In this document: piece after piece, positions 50,946 to 59,827 of the stretch
Position numbering within the stretch: the stretch's first letter is position 1
Layout of the letters: each line of letters starts with the position of its first letter
Program-made: the position numbers and the translations under genes
The notes under the pieces: generated by a model
Databases searched by the model: none
What the model saw: only the letters and a program-made list of their open reading frames with translations
What the model was told of the DNA's origin: nothing
Source of the DNA: Chloroflexota bacterium
GTDB lineage: Bacteria; Chloroflexota; Anaerolineae; VGOG01
NCBI GenBank assembly: GCA_030611885.1
Contig: JAUWOY010000008.1
Location: 18,352 to 82,351, forward strand
Length of the DNA: 64,000 nucleotides
Reading direction: 5' to 3'

Positions 50946-52127
50946 TTAATAACTCCTCTTCACAACCGGCAAACTAACCGTAAACTTAGTTCCCAGGTCT
51001 CTTACGCTCTCTACACTAATTGAGCCCTCATGAGCTTCGACGATCTGCCTGGCAATAGTTAATCCAAGCCCTGCCCCTCTGTCTTGACCCGCTCTCGATT
51101 TGTCCACTTGATAAAAGCGTTCGAAAATGTGCGACAGGTCTTCTGGGGGGATGCCGGTTCCTGTGTCTGTTACGCTGATTTCTACTGTAGAGGCCAGACC
51201 CACTTTTTTTCGCATCTTCTTTACTTCTCGGGCCTTGACCATCACCTTACCGGCCGGAGGGGTGTGTTTCAGGGCATTGGCCAGGAGATTGGTGAATACT
51301 TGGTCTAACCGATCCTTATCGCCGGTTACCAGAGGTAAAGCAGGCACATCCAAGACCAGTTCTACGTTGCTTTCCCTGGCTCGCAGGGCAAATTTCTCAA
51401 CACAGGCTTCTAATATCTGGGCCAGATCCACAGGCTCTCGTAGCATTTGAATCTGTCCTGACTCGATGCGGGCCAGATCCAGCAATTCGTCTACGACCAG
51501 ATCGCTACCGGCTAGTTTGTCTCTCAGGTGGGCAATGTGTATGTCAACAGTACGGGTCTGGCCATAGAAGTCGAAGCCCCAGGCCAGGTCGAGGAGCTGA
51601 TCCCGGCTGAGGACGATGCCTTTGTGCTGAGCCAGGGCCAGGAGGAGGTCGAACTCCTGGGTCCGCAGTTCAATCAGCCTGTCTCCCACCGTAACTTCGC
51701 GCCGCTGGGGATCTATCGTCACTTGCCCGATCTTGATGACTTGCCCTGGGCGAGAGGCCTTCTCGTAGCGGCGCAACACAGCCCGTACTCGGGCCACCAG
51801 TTCGCGAGGGTTAAATGGCTTGGTCAGGTAGTCATCGGCTCCCAGCTCCAGACCTACGATCTTGTCAACGTCGTCATCGCGGGCGGTCAGCATAATGATG
51901 GGAACGTCGGATTCCCTTCGAGCCCGTCGGCACACCTCCCAGCCATCAATCTCAGGCAGCATCAGGTCGAGGACGACCAGGGCTGGCTGCAAGGATTTTA
52001 TCTTGGCCAGGGCCTCAGATCCGTCATAGGCGTCCTCCACACGGTAGCCCTCCTTCTCCAGGTAGAGTTTGGCCAGTTTGACAATATTCTTCTCATCGTC
52101 AACTACCAGGATAGTCTCTTTGGCCAT
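50946..52127 (-). CDS. Fused OmpR-type response regulator and histidine-kinase ATPase domain, lacking the phospho-accepting His
   Basis: 393 residues from ATG 52127 (GGAGGAGG upstream). Residues 1-120: receiver (LVVDDEKN, VLDLMLPE with the Asp, TARDD, KPF). Residues 130-230: winged helix (GQTRTVDIHIAHLRDKLAG). At this point, where PhoB-type proteins end with a VRGVGY strand, it continues SDLVVDELLDLARIESGQI, which is the second helix of a kinase dimerisation domain, then the HATPase domain: NLLANALKHTP, DTGTGIPPED, FERFYQ, GAGLGLTIARQIVEAHEG. Sensor, membrane part and H-box are missing, as after an in-frame deletion joining two neighbouring genes. Confidence 0.88.
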   Translation of the reverse strand: MAKETILVVDDEKNIVKLAKLYLEKEGYRVEDAYDGSEALAKIKSLQPALVVLDLMLPEIDGWEVCRRARRESDVPIIMLTARDDDVDKIVGLELGADDYLTKPFNPRELVARVRAVLRRYEKASRPGQVIKIGQVTIDPQRREVTVGDRLIELRTQEFDLLLALAQHKGIVLSRDQLLDLAWGFDFYGQTRTVDIHIAHLRDKLAGSDLVVDELLDLARIESGQIQMLREPVDLAQILEACVEKFALRARESNVELVLDVPALPLVTGDKDRLDQVFTNLLANALKHTPPAGKVMVKAREVKKMRKKVGLASTVEISVTDTGTGIPPEDLSHIFERFYQVDKSRAGQDRGAGLGLTIARQIVEAHEGSISVESVRDLGTKFTVSLPVVKRSY

Positions 52128-52182
52128 GGCCTCCTCCGCTCTTGATTTTAGCCGAAATGGCTCAAAAAGGCAAGGGAAAAAT

Positions 52183-52264
52183 GTGTCATTGCGAGCGTAG
52201 CGAAGCAATCTCCTCCGACGTATGCAGGGGATTGCTTCGTCGCAAACAGCGCGCCTCGCAATGA
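52183..52264. repeat. Dispersed inverted repeat (tgtcattgcgag...ctcgcaatgaca)
   Basis: 82-bp imperfect palindrome with perfect 12-bp outer arms and gcgaagcaatc/gattgcttcg inner arms. This word family is widespread in environmental bacterial genomes. Confidence 0.85.
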
Positions 52265-52274
52265 CAGCTTAAGG

Positions 52275-52313
52275 AAAAGGAGCCTCTCTCAGAAGTTGGT
52301 TCAGAGGGGCTCC
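52275..52313 (-). terminator. Terminator of the rpoD-tRNA-Arg transcript
   Basis: GGAGCCCCTC, 15-nt loop, GAGAGGCTCC, TTTTCCTT on the minus strand. Confidence 0.8.
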
Positions 52314-52345
52314 TGTGAAGTCTTCGCTGCTGGTTGGATGGGAGG

Positions 52346-52418
52346 CGCCCCTGGAGGGAGTCGAACCCCCGACACAAGGTTTAGGAAACCTCTGCTCTAT
52401 CCTCTGAGCTACAGGGGC
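52346..52418 (-). tRNA. tRNA-Arg (CCU)
   Basis: Acceptor GCCCCTG/CAGGGGC, discriminator G, anticodon stem GAGGT/ACCTT with loop TTCCTAA (anticodon CCT, reads AGG), T loop TTCGACT. It lies 12 bp after rpoD and shares its terminator. Confidence 0.96.
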
Positions 52419-52430
52419 ACCATGACTTCT

Positions 52431-53621
52431 TTAAGTAAGATACTCTTTTAGTTGGCGGCTGCGACGAGGGTGGCGCAGGCGGCGCAGAGCCTTGCCTTCG
52501 ATCTGGCGAATGCGCTCTCGTGTCAGGCCGAACTTTTGCCCTACTTCCTCTAAAGTGTAGCTTCTTCCATCCTGCATGCCGAAGCGCAGGCGCAAAATGC
52601 GGGCCTCACGGGGAGTGAGGGTGGTCAGCACCTCCTCCATCTTCTCCTTTAGCAAGTGCTCGTAGGCGGTCTGGGTGGGGGGGGGAGTATTGTCGTCTTC
52701 GATGAAGCTTCCCAGTTCGCTGTCATCCTCCTCGCCCACTGGTCTCTCTAAAGAAAGGGGACGCCATGATACTTTGAGCATCCAGCGTACCTTACGTGGT
52801 TCCAGCCTCAGTTCCTCGGCTATCTCCTCGGGGGTAGGCTTACGCCCCCGCTCCTGCTCGAGGCGTCTCGCTGTCTTGTAGAGCCGCCTGATGCGGTCAC
52901 TCATGTGAACAGGGACGCGGATGGTGCGTCCCTGGTCAGCGATGGCCCTGGTGATGGTTTGGCGAATCCACCAGGTCGCATAGGTGCTGAATCTGTAGCC
53001 TCGCGTATGGTCGAACTTCCCGACGGCTTTCATCAACCCCAGGTTACCTTCCTGGATCAAATCGAGGAAGGGCACCCCCCGCCCCATGTATTTCTTGGCG
53101 ATGCTGACCACTAGGCGGGTGTTGGCTTTAATGAGGTGCTCTCGCGCTGCCCTGCCTTCGTCAATAGCTCGCTCCAACCTTCTCTGCTCTTCCGGATCGT
53201 GGCCGTTCTTGCCCAGGCGGTGCTGAGCTGCCTGGCCCTTTTCAAAAAGCTTGGCCAGATTCACTTCCTCCTTAGTGGTCAGAAGGGGCACGCGGGCCAT
53301 CTCTTTTAGATACAGGCCAATGGAGTCATCACTGGGGATGTTGCTCAGGTCAAGAGCATCTGTTTCTTCCTGCTCTTCTTCCTTCTCGTTTCTTTTTCTC
53401 TTTTTTACCTTCTCTTTACCAGTAGCTTCTCCTCTCGTGTCCTCGCAGATCTCAATGTCTGCGTCCTGAAAGTAAATAAAGACGTCCTCCAGTTGTTCCA
53501 AATTCTCCTCTGCCTCAGGAAAGGCCTCCAGTATATCATTGAGGATGAGGTATCCCTGCATTTCAGCTCTTTCCAGAAGCTCTGCAACTCTGTCTATTTC
53601 TCTCTCTGGGTATATGTTCAC
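52431..53621 (-). CDS. rpoD: Primary sigma factor RpoD
   Basis: 396 residues from GTG 53621 (GGAG 9 nt upstream, 16 bp after the DUF177 stop; the frame opens earlier, overlapping that gene). Region 1.2 [17 protein letters not shown]; region 2 [58 protein letters not shown]; region 3 [13 protein letters not shown]; region 4 [18 protein letters not shown] and [19 protein letters not shown]. Region 1.1 is replaced by a charged stretch ([18 protein letters not shown]). Confidence 0.96.
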   Translation of the reverse strand: MNIYPEREIDRVAELLERAEMQGYLILNDILEAFPEAEENLEQLEDVFIYFQDADIEICEDTRGEATGKEKVKKRKRNEKEEEQEETDALDLSNIPSDDSIGLYLKEMARVPLLTTKEEVNLAKLFEKGQAAQHRLGKNGHDPEEQRRLERAIDEGRAAREHLIKANTRLVVSIAKKYMGRGVPFLDLIQEGNLGLMKAVGKFDHTRGYRFSTYATWWIRQTITRAIADQGRTIRVPVHMSDRIRRLYKTARRLEQERGRKPTPEEIAEELRLEPRKVRWMLKVSWRPLSLERPVGEEDDSELGSFIEDDNTPPPTQTAYEHLLKEKMEEVLTTLTPREARILRLRFGMQDGRSYTLEEVGQKFGLTRERIRQIEGKALRRLRHPRRSRQLKEYLT

Positions 53622-53637
53622 TTTTCCAATCTCCGTT

Positions 53638-54129
53638 CTATAGCAGGTCCTTAAGCCTTGCCAGTCGGGGATCAATGGTTTCTCGCGCGCAGTTGCAAGG
53701 CCCCTCGTTCAGATTCTGCCCGCACTCGACGCATAACCCGCGACAGTCGGGTTTACAAAGTGGCCGCATGGGCAGATTCAGCAGGATATATTCTCGCAGG
53801 GCCTCGGTGAGGTCCAGGATGCCCTTCACTCCGATAGGGAATATCGCTTCCCCTTGAGGTTTTATGGGGGGCGAGCCGAATTGGGCCTCCAGACGGAAAT
53901 CAAGTGGCTGGGAAAAGGTCTCCAGGCAGCGGGCACATTCCAGTTGTACCTGGCTGTGCAACTGTCCTTCGGCGAAGATGCCTCTGTTGGTGCGTGTGAA
54001 TTCAACAGTCCCCCGCACGAAATCTACCCGTACATCTTCTGCCAGCTCCTGTTGGGCCTCGTCTATGCCGAAGCTCATTTTAGAGCCGACAGGCTCTTCC
54101 AACAGGCTGGCTAGCTTGAACTTCATCAT
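53638..54129 (-). CDS. DUF177 (YceD) family protein
   Basis: About 163 residues from ATG 54129. [16 protein letters not shown] and [21 protein letters not shown] are the Cys motifs of this family, usually next to rpmF and linked to 23S rRNA/L32 biogenesis. Here rpmF is absent and the next gene is rpoD. Confidence 0.85.
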   Translation of the reverse strand: MMKFKLASLLEEPVGSKMSFGIDEAQQELAEDVRVDFVRGTVEFTRTNRGIFAEGQLHSQVQLECARCLETFSQPLDFRLEAQFGSPPIKPQGEAIFPIGVKGILDLTEALREYILLNLPMRPLCKPDCRGLCVECGQNLNEGPCNCARETIDPRLARLKDLL

Positions 54130-54248
54130 CTTGTTCACACTTTTCCGGCAGGGCTTGAGAGCCACACACACAAAAAATGCGAAGGTCCCCAGTGATTAAT
54201 CGGCTTCAAGATGGGTCTCAGTCGCATTTATTATCAGGGCATGTATAT

Positions 54249-54277
54249 ATTATAGCACAATAAGGGTGATATGTCAA
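54249..54277 (-). promoter_or_regulatory. Perfect consensus promoter of DUF177-rpoD-tRNA-Arg
   Basis: TTGACA (54272-54277), 17-bp spacer, TATAAT (54249-54254). In the leader, AAATGCGA and TCGCATTT followed by T residues (about 54221 and 54177) could form a long-range attenuator stem. Confidence 0.9.
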
Positions 54278-54315
54278 GTATTTTTACATAAATTTTGCGC
54301 GAATATCGTCTACTC

Positions 54316-54984
54316 CTACCACCCGTATTTCCCCACTAGAGGCACGAAGGCCACGGCGGTTAGATGTTCCTTGGTCAGTGTTTCACCTTGACGCTTGACC
54401 TTGGCCAGCACCTGGGACCACCGGCTTCCCACCGGGGCCACCAAACGGCCCCCATCGGCTAGCTGCTCCATTAACGGCTGCGGAACATCTGGTGCGGCGG
54501 CAGTGACGATAATGGCATCGTAGGGGGAGTGTTCCGGCCAGCCCAGGGTGCCATCGCCCACGCTGATCACGATGTTGTCGTAGCCCAGTTGAGCGAAGAC
54601 CTTCTCGGCTTGCTCAGCCAGCGCGGCGTGGCGCTCCACGCTGTACACTTGAGAGACCAGGCGACTCAGGATGGCTGCCTGGTAGCCGGAGCCCGTGCCG
54701 AGTTCCAGCACCTTTTCTTGCCCTGTGAGCTCCAGGAGCTCAGTCATCAGGGCCACGATGTAGGGTTGGGAGATAGTCTGCCCTTGTCCGATGGGCAGGG
54801 GCCCGTCGCAGTAGGCCAGGTCGCGCATGTCCTTGGGGATAAATAGGTGGCGAGGCACCTGGCGCATGGCATCCAGCACTCGCCTGTCCTTGATGCCACG
54901 GAGCACCAACTGGCTCTCGACCATGTGCTCCCGCTCTTTATCGTAGTCTGTGCTCGAACTCCGGGCTTTGCCTCGCCTCAGCAT
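54316..54984 (-). CDS. pcm: Protein-L-isoaspartate O-methyltransferase
   Basis: 222 residues; GGGGAGGAG before the ATG. Repairs isoaspartyl residues using AdoMet. MVESQLVLRGIKDRRVLDAM, QTISQPYIVALMTELL, VLELGTGSGYQAAILSRL (AdoMet site), and GGRLVAPVG are typical. Confidence 0.93.
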   Translation of the reverse strand: MLRRGKARSSSTDYDKEREHMVESQLVLRGIKDRRVLDAMRQVPRHLFIPKDMRDLAYCDGPLPIGQGQTISQPYIVALMTELLELTGQEKVLELGTGSGYQAAILSRLVSQVYSVERHAALAEQAEKVFAQLGYDNIVISVGDGTLGWPEHSPYDAIIVTAAAPDVPQPLMEQLADGGRLVAPVGSRWSQVLAKVKRQGETLTKEHLTAVAFVPLVGKYGW

Positions 54985-55121
54985 AGCTCCTCCCCTGGAT
55001 CGCCTCAGAGACCAGGTTTTTGGCGCCCCGCAAGCGACGACAAACCTGGTTTCTTGCCCCCCACGTAACGCTTACACCAATTATATCACAGAAGGCTGAA
55101 ATTATCCATTTTTAAGAAAAG

Positions 55122-55145
55122 AGCCGAGGTCAAGAGACCTCGGCT
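55122..55145 (-). terminator. Terminator of the HTH gene pair
   Basis: AGCCGAGGTC, 4-nt loop, GACCTCGGCT, then CTTTTCTT on the minus strand, about 70 bp after the second HTH gene. Confidence 0.85.
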
Positions 55146-55214
55146 ATGCTCAGTATTTCCATCATAAAGAAAGATTATGCTCTAGTACGATTGCATCTTT
55201 TGGTTGGAGGGGGC

Positions 55215-55490
55215 TTAGGCTTGAGCTAGCTTCAACTGCGATCTCTCGATATCTTTGGGATTAGCCACCCTTTGCTGGCGCTGCGCGGCATTGATCTTAT
55301 GGTTCCAGGAATTGCGGCTGTTTTCGAGGTAGTCGTGCAACATCCTCATGCTATATCTGCGATGGCCCCCAGGTGTGCGGAAGGGAACTAGCCCTCCCTC
55401 CCTCTCTATCCTGCTTAAAGTGAACAGACTCACCCGCAGGTAGTGAGCTGCCTCTTTGGCATTGAGTAGAGTCATCCTGTCGTCTAACAT
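55215..55490 (-). CDS. MerR/excisionase-type HTH protein
   Basis: 91 residues from ATG 55490 (GGGGG 6 nt upstream). TLLNAKEAAHYLRVSLFTLS is the HTH, GGLVPFRTPGGHRRYSMRML the wing, as in BldC/MerR-like and excisionase proteins. No effector domain. Read after a second small HTH gene with its own perfect promoter. Target unknown. Confidence 0.75.
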   Translation of the reverse strand: MLDDRMTLLNAKEAAHYLRVSLFTLSRIEREGGLVPFRTPGGHRRYSMRMLHDYLENSRNSWNHKINAAQRQQRVANPKDIERSQLKLAQA

Positions 55491-55562
55491 TTCGTCCCCC
55501 TTTTCCATCTCATCAATTTCCTTTGGCCTGGCAGACAAATCTGTGGTAGCCGTTGCCTTGAT

Positions 55563-55769
55563 TTAGAATAACATGGCCTTCCTTCCAGGCCGCGAATCAT
55601 AGACAAGAGCAAATTGCTCTAGCTCGTCCTTTCTGATCAGCCACTTATTAGCGAACTTAAACGCGGGAATCTTTCCTTGACGAATAAGTCTTCGGACCGA
55701 ATCTGGATGTATGCTGAGTCGTGCCCCTGCCTCTAACACACCGGCATAGTTATCCAGCACCTCTCTCAC
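55563..55769 (-). CDS. Small excisionase-type HTH protein
   Basis: 68 residues from GTG 55769 (AAGGAG 7 nt upstream). AGARLSIHPDSVRRLIRQGK, then IPAFKFANKWLIRKDELEQF is the winged-helix DNA-binding pattern of the helix_turn_helix_17 group. First gene of the pair. Confidence 0.75.
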   Translation of the reverse strand: MREVLDNYAGVLEAGARLSIHPDSVRRLIRQGKIPAFKFANKWLIRKDELEQFALVYDSRPGRKAMLF

Positions 55770-55810
55770 GTTCGGCTCCTTATATATCAGTCTGTCCGGA
55801 CACTACGACA

Positions 55811-55839
55811 ATTATACAACTTTTTGACTGATCTGTCAA
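55811..55839 (-). promoter_or_regulatory. Perfect consensus promoter of the HTH pair with downstream palindrome
   Basis: TTGACA (55834-55839), 17-bp spacer, TATAAT (55811-55816). The palindrome TGTCCGGACA (55794-55803) lies about 8-17 bp after the -10 box, a good place for a self-repression operator. Confidence 0.85.
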
Positions 55840-55849
55840 GCTAGACCGC

Positions 55850-56027
55850 GGTTTTTTCTACTTGCTGGGGCGACTTTCTGACTGCGAAGTAGCCACGTGA
55901 GCATGGGAACGACAGGATGAGTGAGGCCTTTGAAGTAAGGGGAGAAGGCGAGGCCTCCGGAGGCTCAAGGAGTAACCTCGCCTTCTTCAATTAGGCTCCT
56001 GCGTCCCCACGCCAGGAGTTGCACCAT
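55850..56027 (-). ncRNA. Candidate structured small RNA
   Basis: A promoter-like TTGCTT (56057-56062) - 17 bp - TATAAT (56034-56039) on the minus strand opens a gene-free 175-nt stretch. It folds into CTCCTGGCGT/ACGCAGGAG with a GGGG loop, GAAGGCGAGG/CCTCGCCTTC around an inner CCTCCGGAGG, and CTACTTCGC/GCAAGTAG. I could not match it to a known RNA; no clear U-tract terminator. Confidence 0.35.
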
Positions 56028-56172
56028 GGCAATATTATACAGGCTTTCGTTTAGGCAAGCAAGCAAAAAACGAGGGTTAACCTTAAAATTTCCCTGAGAA
56101 ACCTTAAAACTCTCAAGCGGTTTCAATCGGATTCACGGGGATACAATGAGGTCCGAATCCTCGTTCTATGGC

Positions 56173-56787
56173 TCATCGTTTTCCTTGTACTTCCTCTTCC
56201 AGGCGGGCGAAGAACTCGACCAGGTAGCGCTGGCGCTCCTCGGCTATCTGGCGGGCGGTGACAGTGAAGAGTGCGTCCTTGAGCCGGGAGAGCTTGAAGG
56301 TGAACTCGTGGACCGGGGTGTAATCGGTGGACTGTGACTCAGCGAGTGAGCCGGCGGGGGGCTCTGCCCAGAGTCGTTGGCCTCGTCTGCCGGCCAGGGC
56401 GTAGGCGCGGGCGATGCCGATGGCTCCAATGGCGTCCAGTTTGTCGGCGTCGTAGAGGACTTTGGCTTCCAGCGTCTGGGGGACAACCTCATCGCGGAAG
56501 CGGTGGGAGGCGATGGCCTGGGCCACGGCCTCGACTTTGTCGGCGGGGTGGTCGGCCAGGATTTGCCGGGCCCGTTCGGCCCCCATCCTGGCGTGGCAAG
56601 CTCCAGTGCGCTCCTCCTCGGCTCGAGCCACATCGTGGAGGAGCGTGGCCGCCCGCACGATCTCCATCGCGGCCCCTTCGGCTTGGCCGATGCGCTCAGC
56701 CAGGGCCAGCACTCGCAGCACGTGGTCGAAATCGTGGGCTGCATCGCAGTCGGTGTAATACTGGCGTGCTTCTTCTATCTCGATCAT
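56173..56787 (-). CDS. HD-domain phosphohydrolase
   Basis: 204 residues. AAHDFDHVLRVLALA, AATLLHDVAR (HD), IASHRF, and LYDADKLDAIGAIGIARAY are the metal-binding signatures of the YedJ-like HD hydrolases. Substrate unknown, possibly a nucleotide. No signal peptide. Confidence 0.88.
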   Translation of the reverse strand: MIEIEEARQYYTDCDAAHDFDHVLRVLALAERIGQAEGAAMEIVRAATLLHDVARAEEERTGACHARMGAERARQILADHPADKVEAVAQAIASHRFRDEVVPQTLEAKVLYDADKLDAIGAIGIARAYALAGRRGQRLWAEPPAGSLAESQSTDYTPVHEFTFKLSRLKDALFTVTARQIAEERQRYLVEFFARLEEEVQGKR

Positions 56788-56796
56788 CCGACAAGC

Positions 56797-56990
56797 CCCC
56801 CCTCAATCCCCCCCAACTCTGGGGGGGGAAGTTCCAGCCTCCAACTTCCAATATCCAACCTCCAATATCCAACCTTCAAAGCCCCCCCCCTCAATCCCCC
56901 CCAACTCTGGGGGGGAAGTGCCATCCTCCACCCTCCACCCTCCAACTTCCAACATCCAACTTCCAACCTCCAACCCCCAACTAACAAAGA
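56797..56990. repeat. Cluster of G/C-run elements and ttggagg-type 7-bp arrays
   Basis: Two G/C-run hairpins (56797-56832, 56881-56921), each followed by arrays of ccaacct/ccaactt 7-bp units (56833-56880, 56936-56985). The array runs to the stop of the glycosyltransferase gene. Confidence 0.85.
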
Positions 56991-58102
56991 CCCGCGATCA
57001 AGCGAGCGACTTCCAAAGTTATCTCCGGTTGTGCCAGGCGGCGGGCATTCCTGGCCATTCGATCCAGCTCGCCGTTTCCTGGCTGCAGCCATTCCCGCAA
57101 GAGGTTGACTATCTCCCCCGGATCATCGGCCAACTGCCCCACGCCGGTTTCCACCACGTAGGCGGCGTTGAGGTCCTCCTGGTAGGGGATGGCCCCGCTG
57201 ATGATGATGGGTAGCCCGCAGGCGATGGCCTCGCTGATGGTGGCCGGGCCGGCCTTGGTGATGATGACCTCGGAGGCAGCCATCAGCTCCGGCATGTTGT
57301 CCACAAAGCCGAAGACCGTGGTCGGGATCTCCCAGTCCACGCTTTCGAGCCGCCGTCTCAGCGACCCGTGGCGGCCAGCTACCACCAGGAGTTGGGCTGG
57401 CAGACGTGCCTCGGCGATAGCTCTGGCGATGGGGAGGACCCTGCCCATCCCCTCGCCGCCCCCCACGAGGAGCAGAGCTGGCAGGTCGGGCTTCAGGCCC
57501 AGCCTCTCCTTCCGCTCGCTTTTTTCCCTCAACCCCTGTCCAAACTCCAGGCTCACCGGCAGCCCTACTACTTTGATCTTCTGAGGGGACAAGCCACAGG
57601 CCAGGGCCTTTTGGCGGACGGCATCGCTGGGGACGATGCAGAGGTCCACGTCGGGGCAAAACCAGGAGGCGTAGGCCCGTCGCAAGTCGGTGACCAGGGT
57701 GATCACAGGGATGGGCCGATCTAGTCCTCTCACAGCCTGCACCGCCAGATAATTGCTCAGTGAGTGGACAGAGACAACGGCCTGAGGCATCGTCTGGCGA
57801 AGCAGTTGTACCAGCCTGCTCCTGGCCCAGGGGGTGAAAAGATGCAAGAGGATCGCCATTCGCCTGGGGCCGTCGTTCAGGCGCCAGAACCAGCCCCACA
57901 GCGGGCCGCCGTAAGTGACAGCAGGTCGGTACAACTGTCCGGCGCGGTTCAGGGGGAAGGGAGTGCAGTCGGCGATGAAATCGAGGAGCTGCACCTCGAA
58001 TTCGCCTGGCCCGATGTGCTCCAACCCCTCGGCGATGGCCTCCGCTGCGCTGCGGTGGCCGCCGCCGGTGTCGGATGTGAGAATGAGAAGCTTCTTGGAC
58101 AT
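56981..58102 (-). CDS. MGDG synthase/MurG-like glycosyltransferase
   Basis: About 373 residues. [20 protein letters not shown] is the acceptor-side glycine loop of the MGDG-synthase family; [36 protein letters not shown] and [20 protein letters not shown] are the GT-B sugar-nucleotide site. Likely makes a glycolipid from diacylglycerol and UDP-sugar. ATG overlaps the DUF951 stop (TGATG). Confidence 0.88.
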   Translation of the reverse strand: MSKKLLILTSDTGGGHRSAAEAIAEGLEHIGPGEFEVQLLDFIADCTPFPLNRAGQLYRPAVTYGGPLWGWFWRLNDGPRRMAILLHLFTPWARSRLVQLLRQTMPQAVVSVHSLSNYLAVQAVRGLDRPIPVITLVTDLRRAYASWFCPDVDLCIVPSDAVRQKALACGLSPQKIKVVGLPVSLEFGQGLREKSERKERLGLKPDLPALLLVGGGEGMGRVLPIARAIAEARLPAQLLVVAGRHGSLRRRLESVDWEIPTTVFGFVDNMPELMAASEVIITKAGPATISEAIACGLPIIISGAIPYQEDLNAAYVVETGVGQLADDPGEIVNLLREWLQPGNGELDRMARNARRLAQPEITLEVARLIAGLC

Positions 58103-58305
58103 CAAAGAAATTGCTCTTGCCCCCGACTAACCAACTTCTTCACGCTCTTCTCGAACTTGCGCCTGGGCAGCAGCAGGCGGCGGCCGCAGGTGCGGCACTT
58201 GATGCCGATGTCGGCGCCCAGTCGCACCACCTCCCACTCGTAGCCCCCACAGGGGTGCTGCTTGCGCAATCGCACTATGTCGCCTAGTCGGATGTCCATG
58301 GGCAT
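58102..58305 (-). CDS. DUF951 protein
   Basis: 67 residues; GGAGGTAACAGGTC before the [23 protein letters not shown] and [20 protein letters not shown] match DUF951, a small single-stranded-DNA/RNA-like binding fold with a CxxC. Coupled to the glycosyltransferase. Confidence 0.9.
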   Translation of the reverse strand: MPMDIRLGDIVRLRKQHPCGGYEWEVVRLGADIGIKCRTCGRRLLLPRRKFEKSVKKLVSRGQEQFL

Positions 58306-58611
58306 GACCTGTTACCTCCCCGGATTTTATTATAGCACATCCGGCCTGATATGGCGAATTGGGCCCCGGCGACCGTCACGAGTTTGGGACATACCTCAAC
58401 TTGCTCGCCAAGGACATTATGGGCGAACGTAGTAGCGACTTCAGTCGCTTTTGCGGCGGGAACGACGACTGAAGTCGTCACTACGTGTCCCCAATGCGAT
58501 ACGCTCGCGGCCCCGATGGACGGCAAACGCTTTTCTTTGCCTCCTCCTTGTTTTGTGCTATAATAACCTCGGTCTATCCAAAAGTCCGGTAGTGAAACGA
58601 AGGGGGGAAAG
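58306..58611. other. Intergenic region with hairpin repeat and promoter
   Basis: No supported gene. Contains the inverted repeat at 58429-58486 and, just before the M50 gene, TTGCCT - 16 bp - TATAAT (about 58537-58564) reading right. Confidence 0.6.
58429..58486. repeat. Inverted repeat cgtagtagcgacttcagtcg / cgactgaagtcgtcactacg
   Basis: Arms of about 20 bp with three mismatches around a loop; a dispersed-repeat type common in environmental genomes. Confidence 0.8.
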
Positions 58612-59271
58612 ATGTTCGCAGGGCGTAGTTTGCTGGAAATCGTTGCTTTTTTGTTCTCTCTGCTCATTGCCATTGATGTCCACGAGTGCGCTCATGCCTG
58701 GATGGCCAACGAGTTGGGCGATCCCACGGCCCGATACCAGGGACGCCTGTCCCTGAATCCGTTGGTTCACCTGGATCCGATGGGCACGCTGATGATGCTG
58801 TTCAGCATTTTCTCCGGGTTTGGCATCGGCTGGGGGAAGCCCGTGCCGGTTGATCCGCGGTATCTTCGCAGAGGGCCACGAGTGGGCATGGGTATGGTAG
58901 CAGCAGCGGGACCTCTCTCCAATCTGGTGCTGGCCGCTATGGTGGCTGTGCCCATTAGATTGGGTCTGACGATGTCGTGGTCGCTTCTGAACTTGCTCCT
59001 CATTCTGATAAGCGTCAACATCAGCATAGCTCTCTTTAACTTGTTGCCGATACCTCCGTTGGACGGCGCCAGCATTTTGCGAGGGATCCTCAGCACCATC
59101 CGAGCCAGATGGGCTTACCAGGTTTCAGATGCTTTGGACAGGATGCAAGTCCAAGGTCCCATCATCTTTCTCTTATTGATCATAGTTGATCAAGTCTTGC
59201 CCTTCAGCATCCTGGGGCTGATTCTTGGGGTGCCGTATCGTCTGCTGTATCGTTTGATCTTAGGTCTCTAG
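58612..59271 (+). CDS. Site-2 protease (M50) family membrane protein
   Basis: 219 residues, about five membrane segments. DVHECAHAWMANELGD holds the HExxH zinc site and NLLPIPPLDGASIL the third ligand Asp. GKPVPVDPRYL is typical of the short M50 proteins. Substrate unknown. Followed at once by an HD gene. Confidence 0.92.
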   Translation: MFAGRSLLEIVAFLFSLLIAIDVHECAHAWMANELGDPTARYQGRLSLNPLVHLDPMGTLMMLFSIFSGFGIGWGKPVPVDPRYLRRGPRVGMGMVAAAGPLSNLVLAAMVAVPIRLGLTMSWSLLNLLLILISVNISIALFNLLPIPPLDGASILRGILSTIRARWAYQVSDALDRMQVQGPIIFLLLIIVDQVLPFSILGLILGVPYRLLYRLILGL

Positions 59272-59784
59272 GTGTATCGGGTCAGCCAGTTCTTCCGGGC
59301 TCTGGTGGCTTGGGTGACCAAGCGGGATATCGGCCTGCTGAGCGAATACCTGACTCCACCCCAGGCCGAGCTTTTTCAACGGATGCCGCGCTGTGACCAG
59401 CGCCACGGCCTGGATGTTTTCTACGCTCTGCGGAGAAAGCAGCACCATGACCACGATCTGCTGGCAGCGGCCCTCCTGCACGATGTGGGTAAAAGTGGGG
59501 GAGGGTTGCGATTGTGGCATCGAGTGCTCATTGTCTTGATTGAAGCTATCGGGCCTCAATTGTTGGATCGGCTGGCCGAGGACGAACCGCGTAGTTGGCG
59601 CTACCCCTTCTTCGTCCACCAGCACCATCCTGAGCTGGGGGCAGAGTTGGCCCAGGCGGTGGGCTGCTCGCCTGTCACCGTAGAGTTGATTCGGCGTCAT
59701 CAAGAGCCGCCCGCCAGCAGCCCATTTGGAACTCGCCAGGACGAATTACTGGCGGCTTTACAAGAAGCCGATGGGGTGAACTAG
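59272..59784 (+). CDS. HD-domain protein
   Basis: 170 residues from GTG 59272, directly after the M50 stop. CDQRHGLDVFYALRR, LLAAALLHDVGKSGGG (HD), FVHQHHPELGAELA, LIRRHQEP: a full set of HD phosphohydrolase signatures. Substrate unknown. Confidence 0.87.
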   Translation: MYRVSQFFRALVAWVTKRDIGLLSEYLTPPQAELFQRMPRCDQRHGLDVFYALRRKQHHDHDLLAAALLHDVGKSGGGLRLWHRVLIVLIEAIGPQLLDRLAEDEPRSWRYPFFVHQHHPELGAELAQAVGCSPVTVELIRRHQEPPASSPFGTRQDELLAALQEADGVN

Positions 59785-59827
59785 CAAGGGCTTGGATATT
59801 GGATATCAGATATTGGAGGAGAGTTAA

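Noticed and set aside
58284..58673. 129-codon minus-strand frame upstream of DUF951
   Set aside because: It runs through a dispersed inverted repeat and the promoter and 5' end of the M50 gene, and has no ribosome site or family match.
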